Assembly: GCA_934394665.1 (NCBI GenBank)
Contig: CAKRRS010000023.1
Location: forward strand, 1-33,592
Reading direction: 5' to 3'
DNA from: an uncultured Acetatifactor sp.
GTDB taxonomy: Bacteria > Bacillota > Clostridia > Lachnospirales > Lachnospiraceae
DNA length: 33,592 nt
The notes under the pieces were generated by a model. That model had not been told where the DNA came from, ran no database searches, and saw only the letters and a list, made by a program, of their open reading frames with translations. Both the position numbers and the translations under genes were made by a program. Positions 24,254 to 31,514 of the stretch are shown here, piece by piece; the stretch's first letter is position 1; every line of letters starts with the position of its first letter.

Positions 24254-25576
24254 TCACTCCTGATCCGCAAATAAATCTTCCAGCATCTTTACGCTCTCCT
24301 CAAACGTGAACTTTTCCTCTGTGCTCTGACACAGGAATGCGTTCACGGCATCAATCTTGGAAATCGCATAATCAATGCCGGGGTTACTTCCCTTTTTGTA
24401 GGCACCGATATTGATCAGATCTTCTGCTTCATGATAGGTAGCCAGTACATTTTTCAGTTTATTGGCTGCCTGTTTGTGTTCCCTTGCAGCGATCTGGCTC
24501 ATGCATCTGGAGATGCTCTGTAAAATATCGATTGCCGGATAATGATTCTTATGTCCGAGTTTTCTGCTCAGCATAATATGACCGTCGAGAATACTTCTCG
24601 CCGTGTCAGTAATCGGTTCATTAAAATCATCACCATCCACCAGGACAGTATACAATCCCGTGATAGACCCCACCGCAGCTCTGCCGGCACGCTCTAAGAG
24701 CTTTGGCATCTCCGAATATACACTGGGCGGATAGCCCCTGGTCACAGGCGGTTCCCCACTGGCCAGACCGATTTCTCGCTGTGCCATGGAGAAACGGGTC
24801 AGGGAATCCATCATCAACAGGACATCTTTTCCCTGATCTCTGAAATATTCTGCAATTGCCGTTGCTGTCTTGGCAGCCTTGTTTCGTTCCAGTGCCGGTC
24901 TGTCGGACGTAGCCACGACTACGACCGATCTGCGCATACCTTCCTCGCCCAGATCCCTTTCGATAAATTCTCTGACCTCTCTGCCGCGCTCACCGATCAG
25001 TGCAATGACATTGATATCCGCCTTGGTGTTACGGGCAAACATACCCATCAGGGTGGATTTGCCCACACCGGAGCCGGCAAAGATGCCGATTCTCTGTCCT
25101 TTTCCGACCGTAATCATGCCGTCTACCGCTTTGACCCCCAGTGGCAGCACCTGATCAATAATCGTTCTCGACATCGGATCCGGCGGTGCCGCTTCCACAG
25201 GATATGCGGTTCCCACAATTGTTTCCCCGTCAATGGGAATCCCCAGTCCGTTCACCGTTTTTCCCAAAAGCTTGTCGCTTACCGTCACTTTTAAAGGGTC
25301 TCCGGTATTTTCCACGATACAGCCCAGTCCGATGCCATCCACAGAATCATAGGGCATCAGAAGTGTCTTCTTGTCACGGAATCCGACCACCTCTGCCATG
25401 ATTGGCTTTGCGTTATCCGTAGCCGGCAGGATTCTGCACAGATCCCCCAGTCGGGAATCCGGTCCCGCAGATTCTATCGTCAGTCCCACGACATTTACTA
25501 CTTTTCCGAGTTTCCGGTAAAAAGTCTTGTCTGCTAATTTTTGATATTTTTCAAAATCTATCGTTTTAATAACCAT
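24254..25576 (-). CDS. fliI: FliI, flagellar export ATPase
   Basis: FliI is the F1-beta-like ATPase of flagellar export. The 440-residue protein has the Walker A loop AGSGVGKST (about 167-175), the Walker B strand ending in D257 (VLLMMDSLTRF) and the conserved GEPPVTRGYPPSVY segment. FliH, which precedes it by 3 nt, binds its N-terminus; FliJ follows by 5 nt. Length and motifs are complete. Confidence 0.97.
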   Translation of the reverse strand: MVIKTIDFEKYQKLADKTFYRKLGKVVNVVGLTIESAGPDSRLGDLCRILPATDNAKPIMAEVVGFRDKKTLLMPYDSVDGIGLGCIVENTGDPLKVTVSDKLLGKTVNGLGIPIDGETIVGTAYPVEAAPPDPMSRTIIDQVLPLGVKAVDGMITVGKGQRIGIFAGSGVGKSTLMGMFARNTKADINVIALIGERGREVREFIERDLGEEGMRRSVVVVATSDRPALERNKAAKTATAIAEYFRDQGKDVLLMMDSLTRFSMAQREIGLASGEPPVTRGYPPSVYSEMPKLLERAGRAAVGSITGLYTVLVDGDDFNEPITDTARSILDGHIMLSRKLGHKNHYPAIDILQSISRCMSQIAAREHKQAANKLKNVLATYHEAEDLINIGAYKKGSNPGIDYAISKIDAVNAFLCQSTEEKFTFEESVKMLEDLFADQE

Positions 25577-25579
25577 CGA

Positions 25580-26437
25580 TCAGCCTTCGTACGATAATAA
25601 TTTTAGCTTCTGGCGCAATTCCGACAGCTGGGTTCCGAGTCCGCAATCGAAGATGCCGATTTCCGTCTCGATCATGCACTCTCCTTTGCCGAGTGTCTGA
25701 TCTTCTATGATTTCCACTGTGCTGTTCGGAGAAGCCGCTTCCGACATGATCTGCTTTTTCTGCATGCTGACATAAGGATAATCCTCTTTGGATACATGGA
25801 TCAGAAAGCTTTTGCTGTCCTCTGTCCTTCGCATGGTCGAAGCGATCAGATAACACAGAACCTCTCTGTAAGAATGCAGATCCACATGGAAAATATGTTC
25901 ATAAATACCGGTAATCGTATCCACAAACTGCGGTTCCAGTTCGTCCATCTTTTTCTGGTATTCCGCCTCCAGACTTGCCGTCTTTTTTTGAAACTCCGCC
26001 GCTCTCTTTGTCTCCATTTGTGCCGCTGCAGCTTCCGCTTCCTGCAATCCCCGGGTTTTAGCCTGTTCCAGCACAGACTGTTTTTCAGCTTCTGCCTGTG
26101 CTCTTGCTTCCTGCAAAATGCTTTCCGCCTGTGTTCTGGCATCTTCCAGAATCTTCTGTGCCTCTGCCTCAGCATCCTCTTTCATCTTTTGCAGGTCTTC
26201 TCCTGCCTTAATTACATTGCCGGAGGTCTGCGCATTTTCCTCTGCCTCATCCGTATCCGCTACAAGTGCATCTACTTTGTCTGCAGCAAGTCCCGAGACA
26301 AACCCGGTGTTTTCTTCCTGCTGCATTTTGGCGGATAACTCCCGGATTCTTTTTGCTACCAGTTCATTGGTATTGATCACTCTGGCATCTTCTTCCACAA
26401 GTTTTGTGTATCCCCGTTTGAAAAGATTACTAGACAA
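25580..26437 (-). CDS. fliH: FliH, export ATPase regulator
   Basis: FliH holds the FliI ATPase at the C ring and restrains it until docking. I place the start at TTG 26437, giving 285 residues opening with SSNLFKRGYTKL: GGAGG lies 11 nt before it, in the last codons of fliG, and the TTG overlaps the fliG stop by 8 nt. An ATG-initiated frame to 26482 would overlap fliG by 53 nt. The protein has a long Glu/Ala/Gln-rich coiled coil (about 95-185) followed by a C-terminal domain of the FliH/YscL type. Conservation is low, so context supports the call. Confidence 0.9.
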   Translation of the reverse strand: MSSNLFKRGYTKLVEEDARVINTNELVAKRIRELSAKMQQEENTGFVSGLAADKVDALVADTDEAEENAQTSGNVIKAGEDLQKMKEDAEAEAQKILEDARTQAESILQEARAQAEAEKQSVLEQAKTRGLQEAEAAAAQMETKRAAEFQKKTASLEAEYQKKMDELEPQFVDTITGIYEHIFHVDLHSYREVLCYLIASTMRRTEDSKSFLIHVSKEDYPYVSMQKKQIMSEAASPNSTVEIIEDQTLGKGECMIETEIGIFDCGLGTQLSELRQKLKLLSYEG

Positions 26438-27449
26438 CGATCTCGTCACCTCCGCCTCTGGAAATAATAATCTCACCGGCATCCTCCAGCTTGCGGATGA
26501 TATTTACGATCTTCTGCTGTGCCTCTTCTACATCCTTCATTCGCACAGGACCCATAAATTCCATATCTTCCTTGATCATGACTACCAGACGTTTCGACAT
26601 ATTGTTAAATACTGTATTCTGTACCTGTTCATTTGCCCCCTTCAGTGCGATTGCCAGGTCATTGTTGTCCACATCACGCAGCACGCGCTGAATGGCCTTG
26701 TCGTCCAACAGCAGGATATCTTCGAATACAAACATCTTTTTGCGGATCTCGTCTGCCAGTTCCGGCTCTTCGATCTCCAGTGTTTCCATAATATGTTTTT
26801 CTGTTCCTCTGTCTACCGTATTTAAGATATCTACCACTGCATCCACGCCGCCGATGATCGTGTAATCCTGATTTACCAGACTTGCCAGTTTGGATTCCAA
26901 TACCTTTTCCACTTCCTTGATGACATCCGGGCTGGTACGATCCATCACAGCAATACGTCTTGCCACTTCCGCCTGGCTGTCGGGTGGCAGTGCCGATATG
27001 ATCAGTGCTGCCTGACTCGGAGACAGATAAGATAAAATCAAAGCAATCGTCTGCGGATGTTCATCCTGAATGAAGTTGATCAACTGGCTGGCATCCGTCT
27101 TACGCACAAATTCGAACGGTTTTACCTGCAAAGAAGCCGTCAGCTTGCCGATTACATCCATTGCCTTGTCGGATCCCAGTGCTTTCTCCAAGAGTTCCTT
27201 CGCATAATTGATACCGCCCTCTGCAATATACTGCTGTGCCAGACACACCTCATAAAATTCATTGATTACTTCCTCTTTTACCTGTGGTGTCACGCTTCTG
27301 GTATTGGCAATTTCCAGTGTCAGTTCTTCGATTTCTTCTTCTTTTAAGTGTTTAAAAATGCCCGCCGATCTTTCCGGTCCCAAAGAGATCAGAAGGATTG
27401 CAGCTTTCTGCAGTCCTGAGATTCCGCCGTCTGCTTTTGTTCTTGCCAT
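26430..27449 (-). CDS. fliG: FliG, motor switch and torque protein
   Basis: The 339-residue protein forms the upper C ring, binding FliF at its N-terminus and meeting MotA at its C-terminus. It contains the EHPQ motif (130-133), the Gly-Gly hinge (200-201), the MFVF motif (239-242) and the charged torque helix region (about 250-275). Length is typical. It begins 43 nt after fliF, and the ribosome site for fliH lies in its final codons. Confidence 0.97.
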   Translation of the reverse strand: MARTKADGGISGLQKAAILLISLGPERSAGIFKHLKEEEIEELTLEIANTRSVTPQVKEEVINEFYEVCLAQQYIAEGGINYAKELLEKALGSDKAMDVIGKLTASLQVKPFEFVRKTDASQLINFIQDEHPQTIALILSYLSPSQAALIISALPPDSQAEVARRIAVMDRTSPDVIKEVEKVLESKLASLVNQDYTIIGGVDAVVDILNTVDRGTEKHIMETLEIEEPELADEIRKKMFVFEDILLLDDKAIQRVLRDVDNNDLAIALKGANEQVQNTVFNNMSKRLVVMIKEDMEFMGPVRMKDVEEAQQKIVNIIRKLEDAGEIIISRGGGDEIVV

Positions 27450-27492
27450 ATTTACTCCGATCCGCCTCTTATACTGTCAAGGCGCGTATTTC

Positions 27493-29097
27493 TTAACCCC
27501 AGTCTTCGTTCAGCCAGTTGCGTAATAACGCAGCCGCAGACTCCGGGTTCTCATCTACAAATTTTTCGATCATCTTACGTGTTTCGGACTTAGACTCCAC
27601 ATCAATATCTTCCAGTTCAGATTCCGGTGTCGACTGCAGCATATTCTCCACAGATACCTCTTCTTCCTGCTGCACTTCCTGTCTGGAACGCATGCTGTGC
27701 AATACTACAAATGCCAATAATCCGAGAATCAGTACCAACATTACAATACTGAGAATCGTCTGCCAGCTGACCTGTGCACTCTCTTTGTCATAAAAGATAG
27801 GACTTTCGTAGGCAATAATCGTAATATTATCCTGACTGATGCCGGTAGCATTGGCTACCAGACTGTACATATCCTGATCTACATCGATTTTGGTATCCGC
27901 ACTGTTCTGGGACTTGTATTCTTCCCAGCTGGTACCGTCTAAAAGTCCCTGTCTTTTGACATCCTCGTAATGAATTTCTTTATAGGTAATTGCCGCAATC
28001 GATATGGAGGAATTGCTGTAATTGATACCTCCCGCCGGTGTAACTGTATCTGTGATAGATTCGTTCGGCAGATAATCCCTGCTGGTCTCGGAGGTTGATG
28101 ATGAACTGTTATTACTGTCAGGAGATACATACGTCGTGTTGCCACTCTCGCCGTTGGAGGTAGTACCCGGTACTCCACCACCGTCGTTGGTATTCTCACT
28201 CTCATAAGTCTCCTCATGGGAAAGCATGCCTTCGGTTCTGTCAGAGTTTGCATAGTATTGTTTTACCGTCTCTTTATAATCGGAAAAATCCATATTCAGA
28301 TGGCTGGTAACTGCGGCATCATTATACTGTTTAGTTCCCAACAGTACTTTTTTTACCTGATTGGCGATCATGGCTTCTGCCTGGTTCTGTAATTCCTGCA
28401 TGGAATTGGCAATTCCCGCAGAGGTATAATCATCTCCGCCCGCAAACAACAGATTGGAGTCTGTATCCATGATCGTAATATTGGCCGTGGTATCGTTGCG
28501 AAGCCAGGTAGCCACACACTTTGCCAGTGCCGCCGCATTAGATGATGTGAAGTTGCCGTCCAGTTCCAGCTGGATAAATGCGGAAGCCTCTTCCTTCTGT
28601 GCTGCCAGCGTTCCGTTATCTTTCGGGAAACTCAGGTGTACCTTCGCAGATTTTACCGCACTCTGCGCTTCGATTGTCTGAGTGATATATTTTTCCAGGT
28701 AAGAATTATACAGTCTTTCCTTATCCGTAGCAGTCGTGGACATACTGCTTCCCAGGTAATCATTCAGATTCAGTGAATCCGGAACATACCCTGCGGAACC
28801 CAGTGCCAGATTTGCCGCGCTCTGCTGGCTGCTCTCTACATCGATTTTCAGTCCGTCATTGGATTCTCTGTGTGTAATCCCGGCACTGTCCAGCGTATCT
28901 ATGATCTCCGATGCCTGCGCTGTCGTCTCACAGCTGATCAGCCGTACATACTGTGGTTTGGTCATGACATACATGATAATCGCGAACGCAAAAATCACGA
29001 CAGCCACAGCTCCGATGATAATACTCTTCTGCCTGGTGGTGAATTTATTCCACCACTCCAGTATTTTTGCAGGTATTTCTTTTAATCTGTCTGCCAT
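27493..29097 (-). CDS. fliF: FliF, MS-ring protein
   Basis: FliF makes the MS ring on which the basal body is built. The 534-residue protein has an N-terminal membrane helix (about 25-46), the YscJ-like ring-building motifs, a second membrane helix (about 446-467) and a C-terminal FliG-binding tail ending NWLNEDWG. A low-complexity Ser/Asn/Thr/Gly-rich insert (about 298-345) lies in the extracytoplasmic part, where the beta-collar occurs in the family. It lies 41 nt after fliE. Confidence 0.97.
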   Translation of the reverse strand: MADRLKEIPAKILEWWNKFTTRQKSIIIGAVAVVIFAFAIIMYVMTKPQYVRLISCETTAQASEIIDTLDSAGITHRESNDGLKIDVESSQQSAANLALGSAGYVPDSLNLNDYLGSSMSTTATDKERLYNSYLEKYITQTIEAQSAVKSAKVHLSFPKDNGTLAAQKEEASAFIQLELDGNFTSSNAAALAKCVATWLRNDTTANITIMDTDSNLLFAGGDDYTSAGIANSMQELQNQAEAMIANQVKKVLLGTKQYNDAAVTSHLNMDFSDYKETVKQYYANSDRTEGMLSHEETYESENTNDGGGVPGTTSNGESGNTTYVSPDSNNSSSSTSETSRDYLPNESITDTVTPAGGINYSNSSISIAAITYKEIHYEDVKRQGLLDGTSWEEYKSQNSADTKIDVDQDMYSLVANATGISQDNITIIAYESPIFYDKESAQVSWQTILSIVMLVLILGLLAFVVLHSMRSRQEVQQEEEVSVENMLQSTPESELEDIDVESKSETRKMIEKFVDENPESAAALLRNWLNEDWG

Positions 29098-29138
29098 TGC
29101 AGCTTACTCCTCTTACGTCAAGAATTCACTTTGCCTGA

Positions 29139-29474
29139 TCAGATCTGAATCTGCATCAGTTCCTTATATGCCTCCATCACCTTATCACGGATGGCTACGG
29201 TATATTGCAGCGCCGTAGAAGCCTTCTCCATGGCAATGGTAAGATCATGGGTGTTATCCGTTTCACCCAGTGCAAAGCGGATCTTCTCATTCTCGGCATC
29301 CGAGAGATAACTGTTGGTAGTCTTTACATTATCAATTGCTGTATTCAGAAAAGCTTCGAACATCGTGCCTTCTGCTTTTTTCTCTTTCTCAGCGAGCATC
29401 CCCGTCAGAGAAGTCGGTGATACTGTGGCAGTACCGTTTACACTGTTCAAAGCTGTAATTGCTGAAATATCCAT
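29139..29474 (-). CDS. fliE: FliE, MS ring-rod junction protein
   Basis: The 111-residue protein has the FliE core: FEAFLNTAIDNVKTTNSY, then TIAMEKASTALQYTVAIRDK and the end MEAYKELMQIQI. FliE joins the MS ring to the rod and is exported first. It is placed between flgC (76 nt upstream) and fliF (41 nt downstream), the usual order. Confidence 0.97.
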   Translation of the reverse strand: MDISAITALNSVNGTATVSPTSLTGMLAEKEKKAEGTMFEAFLNTAIDNVKTTNSYLSDAENEKIRFALGETDNTHDLTIAMEKASTALQYTVAIRDKVMEAYKELMQIQI

Positions 29475-29550
29475 TTTAATAAACCATGTCCTTCCTTACA
29501 TGTATTCCGGTTCCGTGGTCTGTGGAAACCGGTAACAGGGATCCGTCAGA

Positions 29551-29994
29551 TTACTGACCAATCTCCAGTCCTTTTAATGCCATGGACTTACTGGCACCGA
29601 ATGCCGTAGAATTAGCCTCATAAGATCTGCTGGCATCGATCAGATCCGTCATTTCCTGAACGATATTCACGTTAGGATATGTCACATAGCCGTTCTCGTC
29701 CGCATCGGGATGGGAAGGATCGTATACCATGTTCATCTCTGTCGTAGTATCTTCAAAGATCTGGCTTACCTTTACACCGCTGCCCGAGTAGCTGCTGCTC
29801 ACATTGTGCAGTACCTGGCTGAAGGTCTGCTGAGGATTTTTCTCCTGGAAAGTAACGATCTTCCTTCTGTAGGGGGTGCCATCCTCGGTTCTGGTCGTAT
29901 TGGCATTGGCAACATTCTCAGAGATCACATCCATACGCAGTCTCTGTGCAGTAAGTCCCGATGCCGTAACATCAAATGCTGAAAACATACTCAT
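29551..29994 (-). CDS. flgC: FlgC, proximal rod protein
   Basis: The 147-residue protein has the rod motif SENVANANTTRT near the N-terminus and a matching C-terminal helix (YEANSTAFGASKSMALKGLE). FlgC is a rod subunit. GAGG lies 9 nt before the ATG. It follows flgB by 11 nt. Length is typical. Confidence 0.97.
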   Translation of the reverse strand: MSMFSAFDVTASGLTAQRLRMDVISENVANANTTRTEDGTPYRRKIVTFQEKNPQQTFSQVLHNVSSSYSGSGVKVSQIFEDTTTEMNMVYDPSHPDADENGYVTYPNVNIVQEMTDLIDASRSYEANSTAFGASKSMALKGLEIGQ

Positions 29995-30005
29995 ATACTA
30001 ATTCC

Positions 30006-30395
30006 TCACTTCATCACAGTCTGTAAATTGGTAAATTCCTGATTAATGCTGCTGATCAGCCCCTGATACTTCAACTGGTTCTCTGCCAGCATCACATTCT
30101 CGTTCTCAATATCCACATTATTGCCGTCCAGGCGGTAAGAATAATTGGCATAGTCCGTATAAGCTCTGCCACGCAGCCGGCTCAAATTCACATTTGCCAC
30201 CTTGTCGTCCATTGTCTGGTACCTGTTGTTGCCCAGAGCCTTCTGCAGTACCGATTCGAAAGCCACATCCTGTCTCTTGTATCCCGGGGTGTCCACATTG
30301 GCAATATTATTGGAAATCGCTTCATTCCGCTGCCATGCGGCATCCGCTGCCCGATCCAGAACATTGATATAGTCAAATGCATTTGTCTGTATCAT
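30006..30395 (-). CDS. flgB: FlgB, proximal rod protein
   Basis: The 129-residue protein has the rod motif ISNNIANVDTPGYKRQDVAF and the C-terminal segment ENQLKYQGLISSINQEF. It is the first gene of the fla/che operon. The SD-like GAGG lies 4 nt before the ATG, which is close. Upstream are a leader hairpin (30411-30441) and a promoter match (30467-30494). Confidence 0.97.
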   Translation of the reverse strand: MIQTNAFDYINVLDRAADAAWQRNEAISNNIANVDTPGYKRQDVAFESVLQKALGNNRYQTMDDKVANVNLSRLRGRAYTDYANYSYRLDGNNVDIENENVMLAENQLKYQGLISSINQEFTNLQTVMK

Positions 30396-30410
30396 ATTAC
30401 CTCACATTCT

Positions 30411-30441
30411 GCGGTTTTCTTACATCAAAGCATAAAACCGC
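30411..30441 (-). promoter_or_regulatory. Leader hairpin upstream of flgB
   Basis: GCGGTTTT (minus strand, 30441-30434) pairs perfectly with AAAACCGC (30418-30411) across a 15-nt loop. The structure lies between the proposed start point (about 30460) and the flgB ribosome site, whose GAGG begins about 7 nt after the lower arm. It has no T-run on the minus strand, so it is not a terminator for transcription into flgB. It may influence translation or RNA stability of the operon leader; this is an inference. Confidence 0.5.
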
Positions 30442-30466
30442 TTTTACCATAGACCTATACTACTCT

Positions 30467-30494
30467 ATTATAAATTATTTCGACAAAAACACAA
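30467..30494 (-). promoter_or_regulatory. Candidate sigma-A promoter of the fla/che operon
   Basis: Read on the minus strand, the -10 hexamer TATAAT (30472-30467) is a perfect match; 16 nt upstream TTGTGT (30494-30489) matches TTGACA at three of six positions. Transcription would start near 30460, giving a leader of about 65 nt before flgB. It lies just downstream of the codY terminator, which would make the operon independent of codY. The weak -35 leaves room for an activator. Confidence 0.6.
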
Positions 30495-30518
30495 TACTTA
30501 AAATATGCGCTCTCACAA

Positions 30519-30559
30519 TAAATATAAAGAAAAGAGACTATTTTCTGCAATAGTCTCTT
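30519..30559 (-). terminator. Intrinsic terminator of codY
   Basis: An 11-bp perfect stem, AAGAGACTATT paired with AATAGTCTCTT around a 6-nt loop (30532-30559), is followed on the minus strand by a T-rich run beginning TTCTTTATATTTATT. It lies 44 nt after the codY stop, before the flgB promoter. Confidence 0.85.
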
Positions 30560-30603
30560 CTTCCCAAATTTTTACAATAATGACTTAATATGGCACTTTT
30601 TAT

Positions 30604-31392
30604 TTAATTTCTGCCATTCTGACGCTTTAATTCTTCAATCTCATCAAATACGGCATCATTCAATACCTTGATATAGGTGCCCTTCATACCGGAAGAACGG
30701 GATTCGATCACACCGGCACTTTCGAACTTTCTTAAAGCATTGACGATCACAGATCTGGTAATTCCCACTCTGTCGGCAATCTTGCTTGCCACAAGGATTC
30801 CTTCCATGCCGTTAAGTTCATCAAAAATATGAGTAATCGCTTCCATCTCCGAAAAAGAAAGTGTGCTGACCGCAGATTTTACGACTGCCACCTTACGGCT
30901 TTCCTCCGCACTTTCTTCATTCACTGCACGCAGCATTTCCAGTCCTACGACTGTGGTGCCGTATTCGCAGAGGATGATGTCATCAATATCATATTGTTCA
31001 TTACATTTATAAATGAACAATGTCCCCAGTCTCTCGCCGGCAATCTCGATGGGTGTGATAATTGCCTGAAACTTTCTGGTATCAATTTTTTCGAATCCCA
31101 GGGTCTCCAGGTTGACATTTTCCTTGGTCGATAATACGCCCAGTAATCTCTCATTCAGCATAGGATCGATAAAACCGCCGACACTGTCATCCAAAAGTTC
31201 CGTGATCGGTTCGATTCCGTCGGATTTCCCTACTCCGAGTACTTTTCCTTTTCTGCTGATCACCAGTACATTGGAATTCAGTATCTCACGCATTACCTTA
31301 CAGATATCGCTGAATACCACTTTGCTGGAATTGTTGTTGTGTAATAGTTTCCCGATTTTACGTGTTTTGTCCAACAATTGTACGCTGCTCAT
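30604..31392 (-). CDS. codY: CodY, global nutritional repressor
   Basis: The 262-residue protein matches CodY in length and layout: an N-terminal GAF domain (about 1-155) that binds branched-chain amino acids, a linker, and a winged helix-turn-helix (201-245) with ASKIADRVGITRSVIVNALR almost identical to that of Bacillus. CodY represses many genes when nutrients are plentiful; in B. subtilis these include the fla/che operon. A GGAGG ribosome site lies upstream of ATG 31392. The gene has its own promoter and terminator and separates topA from the flagellar operon. Confidence 0.98.
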   Translation of the reverse strand: MSSVQLLDKTRKIGKLLHNNNSSKVVFSDICKVMREILNSNVLVISRKGKVLGVGKSDGIEPITELLDDSVGGFIDPMLNERLLGVLSTKENVNLETLGFEKIDTRKFQAIITPIEIAGERLGTLFIYKCNEQYDIDDIILCEYGTTVVGLEMLRAVNEESAEESRKVAVVKSAVSTLSFSEMEAITHIFDELNGMEGILVASKIADRVGITRSVIVNALRKFESAGVIESRSSGMKGTYIKVLNDAVFDEIEELKRQNGRN

Positions 31393-31440
31393 CTATCTTC
31401 CTCCGTCTACACATACTACGAACCACCAGATGTTATGCAC

Positions 31441-31469
31441 ATTGTAGCACATGTAAATTCAGATTACAA
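31441..31469 (-). promoter_or_regulatory. Candidate sigma-A promoter of codY
   Basis: On the minus strand, TTGTAA (31469-31464) and TACAAT (31446-31441) are separated by 17 nt, and the -10 is preceded by TGC, an extended -10 (TGn). Both boxes differ little from consensus. It is 122-nt gap DNA between topA and codY; no terminator for topA is visible, so topA read-through is also possible. Confidence 0.7.
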
Positions 31470-31483
31470 TGAAAATAGCGTTA

Positions 31484-31498
31484 ATTTATGAGAAAATT
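31484..31498 (-). promoter_or_regulatory. Possible CodY-binding box upstream of codY
   Basis: On the minus strand the 15-mer AATTTTCTCATAAAT matches the CodY consensus AATTTTCWGAAAATT at 12 of 15 positions. It lies 14 nt upstream of the -35 of the codY promoter and 17 nt after the topA stop. This could support autoregulation, which is known for CodY in Lactococcus. Three mismatches in AT-rich DNA make chance a real possibility. Confidence 0.4.
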
Positions 31499-31514
31499 CT
31501 GACAGTATGACCAA

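Noticed and set aside
30536..30556. A CodY-box-like sequence in the codY terminator loop
   Set aside because: It differs from the consensus at five of fifteen positions and is explained by the hairpin.
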